A model generated the notes under the pieces. The model was given only the letters and a program-made list of their open reading frames with translations. It was not told where the DNA came from and searched no databases. The position numbers and the translations under genes were made by a program. Shown one piece after another: positions 20,138-28,368 of a stretch of DNA of 64,000 nucleotides. Position 1 is the first letter of the stretch; each line of letters starts with the position of its first letter. Origin of the DNA: CAWDZK01 sp963726615 (lineage in GTDB: Bacteria; Actinomycetota; Actinomycetes; JACCUZ01); the NCBI GenBank assembly GCA_963726615.1, contig CAVSCX010000011.1, positions 558,001 through 622,000 on the forward strand. The letters are read 5' to 3'.

Positions 20138-22198
20138 TCAGGACAGTCCTCCCCCGCGGCCCACGTCGCCGCGCCGGACGGCGCCCGGCGCCGCACCCTC
20201 CGGCCGGTCCGCCAGCGCCTCGGAGCTCTTGAGCTGCCACGGGACGCTCGTGACCATGACCCCCGGCGAGAACAGCAGCCGGCCCTTCAGCCGCAGCGCG
20301 CTCTGGTTGTGCAGCAGGTGCTCCCACCAGTGGCCCACGACGTACTCGGGGATCAGCACTGTCACCAGGTCGCGCGGGCTGCCGCGACGGATGCTCCGCA
20401 CGTAGTCGATGACGGGGTCGGTCACCTCGCGGAAGGGCGAGTCGAGGACCTTCAGCGGGATCGGGATCTCGCGCCGGTCCCACTCCCGCTGCAACGCCCG
20501 GGTCTCCTCGGCGTCGACGCTCACGGTGATCGCCTCGAGGGTGGTCGGGCGCATCGCCCGGGCATAGGCGACCGCGCGCATCGTCGGCTTGTGGATCTTG
20601 GAGACGAGCACGACCGCGTGCGTCCGTGAGGGCAGGACCGTGTCCTCGTCGTCGTCGACCACCAGCTCCTGGGCGACGCTGGTGTAGTGCCGGTGGATGC
20701 CCTTCATCAGCACGAACAGCACGATCATGGCGGCGATGGCGATCCAGGCACCCAGCAGGAACTTGGTGATCAGCACCACCACCAGCACGACCCCGGTCAC
20801 CGAGAGCCCGACGCCGTTGATGACCCGGCTGCGCTGCATCCGGGCGCGGGCCCCGGCGTCCGGCTCGGTGCGCAGCAGCCGGGTCCAGTGCCGCACCATG
20901 CCGGTCTGGCTGAGGGTGAACGACACGAAGACGCCGACGATGTAGAGCTGGATGAGCCGGGTGACCTCGGCGTCGAACGCGACGATGAGCAGCATCGCGA
21001 AGGCCGCCAGGATGATGATCCCGTTGCTGTACGCCAGGCGGTCGCCGCGGGTGTGCAGCTGGCGGGGGAGGTAGCGGTCCTGGGCCAGGATGGACCCCAG
21101 CACGGGGAACCCGTTGAACGCCGTGTTCGCGGCAAGCACCAGGATCAGCCCCGTCACCGTGGTCACGACCCCGGCCATCAACGGCACGCCGCCGAAGATC
21201 GACTTGGCGAGCTGCCCGATCACCGGATCCTGCGCGTAGTGCACCCCCTGGTCCCGGAAGAAGACCCCGCCGCCCGACGCCACCCCCTCCTCGCCGTTCA
21301 GCCGGAGCTGGTCGACGACGTCCTCGGCGTAACGCAGCCCGCTCACCTTGGCCAGCACGATGACGCTCGTGAGCATCGTGACGGCGATGGTGCCGAGCAG
21401 GAGCAGCGTCGTCGCCGCGTTCCGGGACTTCGGCTTGCGGAACGCCGGGACGCCGTTGCTGATGGCCTCGACCCCTGTCAGGGCCGCGCAGCCGGAGGAG
21501 AACGCCCGCAGCAGCAGGAAGCCGCCGGCGAGCCCGGCGAGCCCGCTGGAGTACTGGTCCTCCGCGATCAGGTCGAACCGGGAGCTCTCCACATCCGGCA
21601 GGTCGCCGAAGGCCAGCCGGAGGAAGCCGAACGCCGCCATCCCGAGGACGGCCGCCATGAAGGCGTAGGTCGGCACCGCGAACGCGGTGCCGGACTCCCG
21701 GACGCCCCGCAGGTTGGCCGACATCAGCACAAGGGTCGCCACCACCGCGACGACGACCTCGTGGCCCTGGAGCGCATCGACGGTCGACGCGGCGTACTGC
21801 GCGGCCGAGGAGATCGAGACCGCGACGGTGAGCACGTAGTCGACCAGAAGCGCGCTCGCGACGGTGAGGCCGGGAGTGGCGCCCAGGTTGACCGTCGCGA
21901 CCTCGTAGTCGCCGCCGCCACTCGGGTAGGCGTGCACGTTCTGCCGGTACGACGCCACCACCACGAGCATCACCAGGGCGACCGCGAGACCCACCTTCCA
22001 GGAGAAGGAGTAGGCGGCGAACCCGGCGATCCCCAGGGTGAGGAAGACCTCGTCCGGGGCGTAGGCGACCGACGAGAGGGCGTCGCTGGCGAAGACGGGA
22101 AGCGCGACCCGCTTGGGCAGCAGCGTCTCGCTGAGGCGGTCGCTGCGCATGGCGCGGCCGACAAGCAGGCGCTTGAGCGCTTCCGTCGTCTGGGGCAC
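20138..22198 (-). CDS. APC-superfamily permease, KimA-like potassium/amino-acid transporter
   Basis: The 686-residue protein has about 12 membrane helices (residues about 45-510) and a hydrophilic C-terminal domain of about 170 residues. The unwound-helix motif region ALSSVAYAPDEVFLTLG and SGGGDYEVATVNLG fit the APC fold. The architecture and soluble C-terminus resemble KimA (YdaO), a high-affinity potassium importer. The divergent pair of TrkA-type regulators supports a potassium role, but an amino-acid substrate is not excluded. It is the apparent equivalent of Rv2690c. ATG 22198 is followed by a basic cytoplasmic N-terminus of about 30 residues. Confidence 0.88.
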   Translation of the reverse strand: MPQTTEALKRLLVGRAMRSDRLSETLLPKRVALPVFASDALSSVAYAPDEVFLTLGIAGFAAYSFSWKVGLAVALVMLVVVASYRQNVHAYPSGGGDYEVATVNLGATPGLTVASALLVDYVLTVAVSISSAAQYAASTVDALQGHEVVVAVVATLVLMSANLRGVRESGTAFAVPTYAFMAAVLGMAAFGFLRLAFGDLPDVESSRFDLIAEDQYSSGLAGLAGGFLLLRAFSSGCAALTGVEAISNGVPAFRKPKSRNAATTLLLLGTIAVTMLTSVIVLAKVSGLRYAEDVVDQLRLNGEEGVASGGGVFFRDQGVHYAQDPVIGQLAKSIFGGVPLMAGVVTTVTGLILVLAANTAFNGFPVLGSILAQDRYLPRQLHTRGDRLAYSNGIIILAAFAMLLIVAFDAEVTRLIQLYIVGVFVSFTLSQTGMVRHWTRLLRTEPDAGARARMQRSRVINGVGLSVTGVVLVVVLITKFLLGAWIAIAAMIVLFVLMKGIHRHYTSVAQELVVDDDEDTVLPSRTHAVVLVSKIHKPTMRAVAYARAMRPTTLEAITVSVDAEETRALQREWDRREIPIPLKVLDSPFREVTDPVIDYVRSIRRGSPRDLVTVLIPEYVVGHWWEHLLHNQSALRLKGRLLFSPGVMVTSVPWQLKSSEALADRPEGAAPGAVRRGDVGRGGGLS

Positions 22199-22289
22199 GT
22201 CGGGGAATGCTAGGGCGTGACGGGCGCGGGGCGTGGGTCCGGCTCGGTGCCGCGAGCCGGGCTCCGGCCCGCGCGCCCGCCCGGCTGCG

Positions 22290-22375
22290 ATCGACCACGT
22301 ATGGCAGGTGGGTGATTGCCTCCGCAGGCGTACACACCTGCCGGGGCGACTACGTGCCTGCCATACGTGGTCGAT
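22290..22375. promoter_or_regulatory. 19-bp perfect inverted repeat between permease and trkA genes
   Basis: The arm ATCGACCACGTATGGCAGG (22290-22308) is repeated in reverse complement at 22357-22375, with 48 bases between. Inside are a GCCT-CCGC-AGGC mini-hairpin (22318-22329) and CACCTGCC (22335-22342), which can compete for pairing with GGCAGGTG of the left arm. It lies in a 301-base divergent promoter region, so a shared operator or structured leader is more likely than a terminator. Confidence 0.6.
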
Positions 22376-22499
22376 GGCGGTCGACTGGCCACGGGGGGCC
22401 GCCCGGCTGCGCTAGCGTCGGCCCCGACCAGTCCGACGATCATCCGCCGGGGCCGGCCCGCCGGCCCCTCGAGCCCGGGGCCGTGCGAGAGGACCACGT

Positions 22500-23165
22500 G
22501 TGCACTTCGTGATCATGGGCTGCGGCCGGGTCGGTTCGTCGCTGGCGCACATCCTCGAGTCGCAGGGCTACTCGGTGGCCGTGATCGACTCGAACGAGTC
22601 GGCCTTCCGGCGGCTCGGCACGTCGTTCGCCGGACGACGCGTCACCGGCATCGGGTTCGACCGGGACACCCTGCGCGAGGCCGGCATCGAGCAGGCCCAT
22701 GCCTTCGCGGCGGTGAGCAGCGGCGACAACTCCAACATCCTCGCCGCCAGGGTGGCCCGCGAGACGTTCGGCGTCGACAACGTCGTGGCCCGGATCTACG
22801 ACCCCGGCCGCGCCGAGGTGTACCAGCGGCTCGGCATCCCGACGGTCGCCACGGTCCGGTGGACGGCGGACCAGATGCTCCGTCGCCTGCTCCCCCACGG
22901 CAGCGAGCCGGAATGGCGGGACCCCAGCGGCACCATGCGTCTGGCCGAGGTGCACCTGGACGACGCGTGGATCGGCGAGCGGCTCTCGACCATCGAGACG
23001 GCCTGCGGTGCGCGGGTCGCCTTCGTCACGCGGTACGGCGAAGGGATGCTTCCGCGCGAGGACACCGTCCTCCAGGACGGCGACCTCGTCCATGTCGTCA
23101 TGACCGACGCCGACGCGGACCGGGTCGAGGCCGCGCTCCTGCACCGGTCCAGCGAGGAGCACTGA
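22500..23165 (+). CDS. ceoB: TrkA-family potassium uptake regulator (CeoB-like)
   Basis: This 221-residue cytoplasmic regulator has an N-terminal RCK_N Rossmann domain (MGCGRVGSSLAHILESQG, then VIDSNESAFRRL) and a C-terminal RCK_C domain (about 140-220). Such proteins bind NAD(H) or nucleotides and gate potassium transporters of the Trk/Ktr type. It begins with GTG 22500, and its stop overlaps the start of the second trkA gene by one base (TGATG), so the two products are made together. Order and orientation match ceoB-ceoC of M. tuberculosis. No Trk/Ktr membrane subunit is present; the divergent APC permease may be the partner. Confidence 0.92.
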   Translation: MHFVIMGCGRVGSSLAHILESQGYSVAVIDSNESAFRRLGTSFAGRRVTGIGFDRDTLREAGIEQAHAFAAVSSGDNSNILAARVARETFGVDNVVARIYDPGRAEVYQRLGIPTVATVRWTADQMLRRLLPHGSEPEWRDPSGTMRLAEVHLDDAWIGERLSTIETACGARVAFVTRYGEGMLPREDTVLQDGDLVHVVMTDADADRVEAALLHRSSEEH

Positions 23166-23830
23166 TGCGGGTCGCCATCGCCGGAGCCGGCAGCGTGGGG
23201 CGCTCGGTCGCCCGGGAGCTGCTCGAGAACGGTCACGAGGTGCTGCTCGTCGACAAGGAGCCTTCTGCCATCAAGCGGCAGTCGGTGCCGGGCGCCCAGT
23301 GGCTGCTCGCCGACGCGTGCGAGGTCACCTCGCTCGAGGAGGCGGGCCTGCAGGAGTGTCAGGTCGTGATCGCGGCAACCGGCGACGACAAGGTCAACCT
23401 GGTCGTCTCGCTGCTGGCCAAGACGGAGTACGGCGTTCCGCGCACCGTGGCGCGCGTCAGCAACCCCAAGAACGAGTGGATGTTCGACGAGGCCTGGGGC
23501 GTCGACGTAGCGGTGTCGATGCCGAGGCTCATGACGGCGCTCGTCGAGGAGGCCGTCAGCGTCGGCGACCTCGTGCGGATCTTCACGTTCCAGCAGTCCA
23601 ACACCGACATGGTCGAGCTGACGCTGCCCGCCGACTCCCCGGTGGTGGCCACCCGCGTAGGCGACGTCGACTGGCCGCAGGACACGGCGCTCGTCGCGAT
23701 CATCCGCGAGGGTCGCCCGATCGCGCCCTCGCCCGACGACCCGCTCGAGGCGGGCGACGAGCTGCTCTTCGTAGCCACGCCGGAGATGGGCCCCCAGCTC
23801 GAGGAGCTGCTCGCCCCGCACGCCCGCTGA
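23165..23830 (+). CDS. ceoC: TrkA-family potassium uptake regulator (CeoC-like)
   Basis: The second 221-residue RCK protein has the Rossmann motif IAGAGSVGRSVARELLENG, an acidic residue ending strand 2 (LLVDKEP), and a C-terminal RCK_C domain containing PADSPVVATRVGDVDWPQD. It starts at ATG 23165, overlapping the ceoB stop by one base. Together the two can form the heteromeric equivalent of the single, duplicated TrkA of enterobacteria. Two hairpins follow its stop. A longer upstream frame through ceoB is a shadow. Confidence 0.92.
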   Translation: MRVAIAGAGSVGRSVARELLENGHEVLLVDKEPSAIKRQSVPGAQWLLADACEVTSLEEAGLQECQVVIAATGDDKVNLVVSLLAKTEYGVPRTVARVSNPKNEWMFDEAWGVDVAVSMPRLMTALVEEAVSVGDLVRIFTFQQSNTDMVELTLPADSPVVATRVGDVDWPQDTALVAIIREGRPIAPSPDDPLEAGDELLFVATPEMGPQLEELLAPHAR

Positions 23831-23866
23831 CCCGCCGGTGCCCCGGTGGAGCGGTGGAGCGCGCAC

Positions 23867-23931
23867 CCCGAGTTGATCACGTAAGCGTGATCAACTCGGG
23901 TCAACCGTGGCATGCAGACCGCGGTTGACCC
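23867..23931. terminator. two overlapping hairpins between convergent genes
   Basis: CCCGAGTTGATCACG (23867-23881) pairs perfectly with CGTGATCAACTCGGG (23886-23900) around TAAG. GGGTCAACCG (23898-23907) pairs with CGGTTGACCC (23922-23931) and can extend inward by three more pairs. The two stems share the bases 23898-23900. The element lies between ceoC (+) and the DUF3159 gene (-) and should terminate both. Confidence 0.75.
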
Positions 23932-23960
23932 TGGTTCGCCGCGGTAGGGCCGCGGGTGTG

Positions 23961-24043
23961 CCGGCTCAGGGGGCGCGGGTCTCCGACGACGCCGGCGCGG
24001 GACCGGCTCAGGGGGCGCGGGTCTCCGACGACTCCGGCGCGGG
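23961..24043. repeat. 41-base direct repeat covering the 3' end of the DUF3159 gene
   Basis: A 41-base unit occurs at 23961-24001 and 24003-24043, with one substitution and a 42-base period. The right copy contains the DUF3159 stop codon (24008-24010); the left copy lies after it and repeats the same stop. Because 42 is a multiple of three, losing the first stop would add 14 codons ending at the second. Confidence 0.85.
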
Positions 24044-24823
24044 GCTCGGTCGGAGGTCGGGCTCGAGGTCGGTCTCGAGGTCGGGCGGGCGGTCGGTCTC
24101 GTGGTCGGGCTCACGGTCGGCCCGGTGCCCGGGCGTCGGCTCGACGGCGGGCTCGAAGACCCGGCTGCCGGCCGGCACCGGCGTGCTGTTCCGGCTGAGC
24201 AGCCATGCCATGGCGGCGAGCGCCGCGACCTGCAGCGGCCAGCCCAGGGCGATCTTCGTGACGCCGAGCCAGCCGACCTCGCCCGCGAGGTAGAGCGGGT
24301 ACTGGACCGCGACCCGGATCAGGCACGGTACGGCGAGCAGCCAGGTCAGCCGGGCGCACAGCCGCACGACTGCCTGGTCGGCGCGCCAGCCGGTCAGGTC
24401 GCCGGTGACCGAGGCGATCATCAGGCCGACGAGGGGCCAGCGCACCACGATCGACAGCACCATCGCGACGGCGTACGCCGCGTTGTAGACGATCCCGGGG
24501 AGGAACACGTCCTCCGCCTTGCCGGTCCGCGAGGCGAACACCGCGGCGATCCCGATGCCGACCAGGCTGTTGACGACGAACTGCACCTGCTGCCGCTGCA
24601 GGATCCGGAGGAGCAGCAGCACCACCGCGAGCCCGATGCCGACCGACAGGCCGAGCCGCAGCTCGCGGCTGATGAGGAATGTGACGGTGAAGCCGAGGGT
24701 CGGCACGGCGCCCTCGACCATGCCGCGCCGACCGCCGAGCGCCACGGACAGCCGGTGGCGCACGACCTCCTCGACCGTCGAGGCGTCGACCTGGGTCGCC
24801 CCGGCGGTGGTGGAGTCGCTCAC
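24008..24823 (-). CDS. DUF3159 integral membrane protein
   Basis: The 271-residue protein has about six membrane helices between residues 40 and 215 (for example GLSVGIGLAVVLLLLRIL and AAYAVAMVLSIVVRWPLVGL). The cytoplasmic N-terminus is short. The low-complexity C-terminus is rich in Pro, Asp, Glu and Arg, with the periodic DREPDHETDRPPDLETD pattern encoded by imperfect GGTCGG-rich DNA repeats. It is the apparent equivalent of Rv2693c, and its function is unknown. Its ATG overlaps the stop of the OB-fold gene by four bases (ATGA). The position beside potassium-transport genes is conserved. Confidence 0.88.
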   Translation of the reverse strand: MSDSTTAGATQVDASTVEEVVRHRLSVALGGRRGMVEGAVPTLGFTVTFLISRELRLGLSVGIGLAVVLLLLRILQRQQVQFVVNSLVGIGIAAVFASRTGKAEDVFLPGIVYNAAYAVAMVLSIVVRWPLVGLMIASVTGDLTGWRADQAVVRLCARLTWLLAVPCLIRVAVQYPLYLAGEVGWLGVTKIALGWPLQVAALAAMAWLLSRNSTPVPAGSRVFEPAVEPTPGHRADREPDHETDRPPDLETDLEPDLRPSPAPESSETRAP

Positions 24824-25200
24824 TCGGCCCCGGCCGGCCGCAGCTCGTAGCGCGGGTTGAAGATGACCGGTTGCTCGTTGTCACGGGTGACCCGGCCGCA
24901 GGCGACCATCGCCCGCCCGGGCTCGATGCCGGGGATCTGCCGCCGGCCCAGCCACACCAGGCTGATCGAGCCGCTGCCGTCGTAGAGCTCGGCCACCAGG
25001 GCGGGCACACCGGCGCGAGGGCGAAGCGTCACGGTCCGCAGCGTCCCGGCGACACGCACCAGCTCGCGGTCGGGCAGCTCCTTGACCGGCACCGCCCCCA
25101 GCTCGGCGCACCCCTTCTGCAGCTCGGCCGCCTCGTGCTCCTTGGCCGAGGTCGCGAGCCGTGTCACGGCGCGCTTGAGGACTCCGGGGTGGTTGCCCAT
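24820..25200 (-). CDS. OB-fold nucleic-acid-binding protein
   Basis: This 126-residue protein has an OB-fold barrel from about residue 45, with strands VRVAGTLRTVTLRP, ALVAELYDGSGSISLVWLG and MVACGRVTRDNEQPVIFNP, like the anticodon-binding or RecG-type OB domains. The N-terminal 40 residues are helical (RLATSAKEHEAAELQKGC). It corresponds to Rv2694c; its role is unknown. It overlaps DUF3159 by four bases and follows the DUF3710 gene after 55 bases, so it is in the same operon. Confidence 0.88.
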   Translation of the reverse strand: MGNHPGVLKRAVTRLATSAKEHEAAELQKGCAELGAVPVKELPDRELVRVAGTLRTVTLRPRAGVPALVAELYDGSGSISLVWLGRRQIPGIEPGRAMVACGRVTRDNEQPVIFNPRYELRPAGAE

Positions 25201-25255
25201 GCCCCCAGGGTAGGCCCCGGGACAGGATTCCGTCGGCCGGAGCGCGGCGCTCCCG

Positions 25256-26074
25256 TCACCGGATCTCGGTGATCTCCGGGCCGCGCTCGAAGGGTTTCAG
25301 GTCCTCGGCCCTCCCGGCCGCGGACGCGTCGTCCGGCTCCTCGGCGTCGTCCGTCGCCGACCCGGCCTCGGCCGGTGCGGGTGGCAGCTGCAGCGGGATC
25401 GGGTCGCGCGGGGCCATCGGCGAGTCGCCGCGAACGACGACGATGTCCCGGAAGAGCGCGACCAGGTCGGCGTCGGTTCCCGGGTCGAGGGCGGCCTTCC
25501 CGGTGACGACACCACGGAGGAACCACCGCGGGCCGTCCACGCCGACGAACCTGGCCGGCTGCACCGCCTGGCTGCCGTCGGCCGCCCGGACCGGCACCCG
25601 CGTGCGCAGCTCCGGGCCGAACGGTCCGTCGACCTCGTCCACCGTGCCGCCCTGCTGAGTGATCCCCGAACGGATCTCGGTCCGGACGTCGGCCCAGATG
25701 CCCTCGCTGCGGGGCGCGGCGAACGGCTGCACCTGCAGGGCGCTGTCGTCCAGGACGAGGGTGACCGCCACGACCTCGCTGGTCTGCTGGTCGGCCTCGA
25801 TGCGCACCTCGAGCCCGGGCCGGCCGGGCAGCCAGAGGCCGCCGAGGTCGACCCGGCCCCCGGCGGCGGGGTCGTCGACCTCGGAGAGGTCGTACGGGCC
25901 TCCCGGCCGCTCCGACCCGGCCGCCGCCGACAGCCCTGGTGGGGTCGCGTCGCCCGGTCCGTCGAGGTCGCCGGCCTCGTCGCTGCCCGGTACGACGTCG
26001 GGCTGGTCCTCCACGGCTGTCGGGTCGGCCTCGTCGGCGCCGTCCTGCCGGCGCTTCTTCCTGAACACGCTCAC
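25256..26074 (-). CDS. DUF3710 protein
   Basis: The 272-residue acidic protein begins MSVFRKKRRQDGADEADPTA, then has a disordered Asp/Gly-rich stretch of about 75 residues. A folded DUF3710 domain follows, from about LGGLWLPGRPGLEVR to RDIVVVRGDSPMAPRDPIPL, and then an acidic tail. The function is unknown, though the family is conserved downstream of dut in Actinobacteria (Rv2696c). Its GTG start overlaps the dut stop as GTGA (26071-26074), so translation is probably coupled. Confidence 0.88.
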   Translation of the reverse strand: MSVFRKKRRQDGADEADPTAVEDQPDVVPGSDEAGDLDGPGDATPPGLSAAAGSERPGGPYDLSEVDDPAAGGRVDLGGLWLPGRPGLEVRIEADQQTSEVVAVTLVLDDSALQVQPFAAPRSEGIWADVRTEIRSGITQQGGTVDEVDGPFGPELRTRVPVRAADGSQAVQPARFVGVDGPRWFLRGVVTGKAALDPGTDADLVALFRDIVVVRGDSPMAPRDPIPLQLPPAPAEAGSATDDAEEPDDASAAGRAEDLKPFERGPEITEIR

Positions 26075-26598
26075 ACCTCTGTCTCGGTGGTCTTGTCGGT
26101 GGGTGCGCTCGCCGCCGCGAGGCCACCGGTCGAGCCGTGCCCGCCCTCACCCCGCGCCGAGCCGGGCAGCCGCTCCACCTCGTGGAAGCGTGCCCGCTCG
26201 ACTCGTTGCACGACCAGCTGCGCGATCCGGTCGCCGCGCTGCAGTCGCACCGGCTGCGCCGGGTCGTGGTTGACGAGCAGCACCTTGATCTCGCCGCGGT
26301 AGCCGGCGTCGACTGTGCCGGGAGCGTTCACGATGCCCACACCGAACCGGTGGGCCAGCCCCGAGCGGGGGTGCACGAACGCCGCGAACCCTGCGGGCAG
26401 CGCGATGGCCAGCCCGGTGGGGACCATCGCGCGCTGGCCCGGCGCGAGCTCGACGTCCTCGGCCGCCACCAGGTCGGCCCCGGCGTCGCCGGGGTGGGAG
26501 TACGCCGGCAGGGGCAGGTCCGGGTCGAGCCGGCGGACCAGAACCTCTACCGGCTGGTCACCCGCCCACGCGTCGACGTGTCTGTCCTGCTGCGTCAC
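26071..26598 (-). CDS. dut: dUTP pyrophosphatase (dUTPase)
   Basis: Dut hydrolyses dUTP to dUMP and pyrophosphate, keeping uracil out of DNA and supplying thymidylate synthesis. All five trimeric-dUTPase motifs are visible in the 175-residue protein: HPGDAGADLVA (1), PRSGLA (2), GTVDAGYRGEIKVLLVN (3), GDRIAQLVV (4) and the flexible GSARGEGGHGSTG (5). The N-terminal 20 residues are an unusual extension. GTG 26598 is the first plausible start; longer frames through DUF885 are shadows. The operon continues dut-DUF3710-OB-DUF3159. Confidence 0.96.
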   Translation of the reverse strand: MTQQDRHVDAWAGDQPVEVLVRRLDPDLPLPAYSHPGDAGADLVAAEDVELAPGQRAMVPTGLAIALPAGFAAFVHPRSGLAHRFGVGIVNAPGTVDAGYRGEIKVLLVNHDPAQPVRLQRGDRIAQLVVQRVERARFHEVERLPGSARGEGGHGSTGGLAAASAPTDKTTETEV

Positions 26599-26633
26599 GG
26601 CGGCGACCCTACCCCGGGCCGCGCGCCGGCCGG

Positions 26634-28289
26634 TCAGCCGAACAATGCCCGCTCGACCAGCCCGATCGGCAGTCGCCCGGACCCGCCGGCACTGTCGTGG
26701 AACTCGCGCAGCGAGCCCCGCCCCTCGCTCTCCCAGCGGTCGCGCATCCGGGCGATCTCCAGGGCGCCGGTCAGGTACGACGAGGCCTGCGTCGGCCAGG
26801 CGCAGTACCGCAGCACCTCGGCCGCCGCGGTCTCGCGCGACAACGACGTCCGGGTGGCCATGAACTCGGTCGCCTGCTCGATCGTCATCTCCCCCAGGTG
26901 CAGCGACGTGTCGACGATGATCCGCGCGGCCCGGAAGAGCCGGTAGTCGCGCTGGCAGAGCTCCTGCTCCGGAGTGCGGAAGAACCCCTGCTCGCGGAGC
27001 AGGTCCTCGGTGTAGAGCCCCCACCCCTCCACGAAGTACGCCGACCCGAGCACGAACCGCAGCGGCCGGGCCCGCCCCTGGCTCGCGTTCCACGACAGCC
27101 AGGCGAGGTGCCAGTGGTGGCCGGGGTAGGCCTCGTGCACCGCGATCGACCAGGCGCCGTGGTTGTTGTTGGTCGAGAGCCGCGCGTCGACCTGCTCCTG
27201 GGTCGCGCCGTCCGGCGGGTACGGGACGAAGAAGTGCCCGACGCCCGTGGCCGAGCCGGGCGGGGAGAACGGCGGCGGCGCCATGTAGTGGGCGACCGCC
27301 AGCATCGCCCGGCTGAACGGCGCCGACGGCACCACCTCGCAGCGCTCCCCCTCGGGCATCGTCACGAGGTCGTGCTGGACGCAGAACGCCCGGGCGGCGT
27401 CGGTGGCCTCCCGGTAGAGCGCGAGCATCGCCTCGGGCGTCGCCGGGTGGTCGTCGTTGAAGCTCTTCACCACCGAGATGAAGTCGTCGGTGCCGCGCAG
27501 GTCCTGCGCTCTCCGGGTCATGTCGGCGACAAGGTCGTCGTAGGCCGCCTGCCCCTTGTCCCGCAGCTCGCGGGTCCCGTAGCCGAGTCCCTCGGCCTCG
27601 GTGAGCAGGGCGTCGTAGCGCGCTTCCCCCACCGCCCACTCGCCGCTCGCCTTCTCGACGAGGGACTCGACGTGCTCGCCGAAGCGCTCGTAGGCGGCTG
27701 CTGCGGTCTCGCCCGCCTCCCGCACCGGCGCGGCGGACGCCTCGGCGCTGAACTCGTCGGCCACCGAGCGGGCGTAGGCCGCCCCCGCCCGGATCTGGCC
27801 GAGAGAACGGGTCAGCAGGGCAGGGTGCGCCAGCTCGGGGTCCAGGTTGTCGATGCCCTGCTCGAGCAGCAGCGGCGTGGCGCGCAGCCTGGCGGCCACC
27901 GCCTCGGCGAGCTCCGGCTCTGGTCGCAGCCGGTGCGTGAGCAGGACGAAGACCGAGCTCAGGGCCGTCCCTGCGTAGTGGTCCGGGCTGCGTCGCCAGT
28001 CGGACCAGTCCCGCATCCGGGCGCGGCCGCCCAGGACCATGAGGGCCAGGTCGCGGTCGATCCGCTCGTCGTCGGTGAGCTCGGCGTCGTCGAGCCTGCC
28101 GAGGCGCTCCGTCCAGGCGTCCTCGTCGCGGTCCCGGCCGGCCACGGCGCCGGCCGACATGTCGGGCAGCCACTCGTCGTACTCCGTGAGCCCGAGCACC
28201 GTGCCCAGCAACGGGTTGGCCGCGCACTGGTCGGCGACGAGCTCGGCCGCGAGGCTGTCGAAGGGGCGCTTCCCCGTCGGGATCGGCAT
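26634..28289 (-). CDS. DUF885-family protein, predicted zinc metallopeptidase
   Basis: The 551-residue protein belongs to the DUF885 family, whose members resemble zinc-dependent carboxypeptidases. The HEXXH-like motif HEAYPGHHWH lies near residue 370, and the downstream glutamate segment FVEGWGLYTEDLL near residue 410 completes the probable metal site. There is no signal peptide, so it is cytoplasmic. I chose ATG 28289 (MPIPTGKRPFDSLAAELV), since the longer frame starts with an Arg/Gly-rich segment. It interrupts the dut-DUF3093 adjacency that I recall from M. tuberculosis. It is 35 bases upstream of dut on the same strand. Confidence 0.9.
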   Translation of the reverse strand: MPIPTGKRPFDSLAAELVADQCAANPLLGTVLGLTEYDEWLPDMSAGAVAGRDRDEDAWTERLGRLDDAELTDDERIDRDLALMVLGGRARMRDWSDWRRSPDHYAGTALSSVFVLLTHRLRPEPELAEAVAARLRATPLLLEQGIDNLDPELAHPALLTRSLGQIRAGAAYARSVADEFSAEASAAPVREAGETAAAAYERFGEHVESLVEKASGEWAVGEARYDALLTEAEGLGYGTRELRDKGQAAYDDLVADMTRRAQDLRGTDDFISVVKSFNDDHPATPEAMLALYREATDAARAFCVQHDLVTMPEGERCEVVPSAPFSRAMLAVAHYMAPPPFSPPGSATGVGHFFVPYPPDGATQEQVDARLSTNNNHGAWSIAVHEAYPGHHWHLAWLSWNASQGRARPLRFVLGSAYFVEGWGLYTEDLLREQGFFRTPEQELCQRDYRLFRAARIIVDTSLHLGEMTIEQATEFMATRTSLSRETAAAEVLRYCAWPTQASSYLTGALEIARMRDRWESEGRGSLREFHDSAGGSGRLPIGLVERALFG

Positions 28290-28368
28290 GCGCGGCACGG
28301 TAGTCCCCCGTCCCCGCAGGTCACCCGGTGAGGTGAGCCGCCCGGGGCCGCGTGCGAGGCTGCTCGAC

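Noticed and set aside
22290..22375. c-di-AMP (ydaO) riboswitch between the potassium genes
   Set aside because: The conserved purine-rich core of that aptamer is not visible; the region is dominated by one long inverted repeat.
24040..24130. GGTCGG-rich tandem repeat as a separate repeat element or CRISPR-like array
   Set aside because: The units are short, irregular and in frame; they encode the low-complexity C-terminus of the DUF3159 protein.
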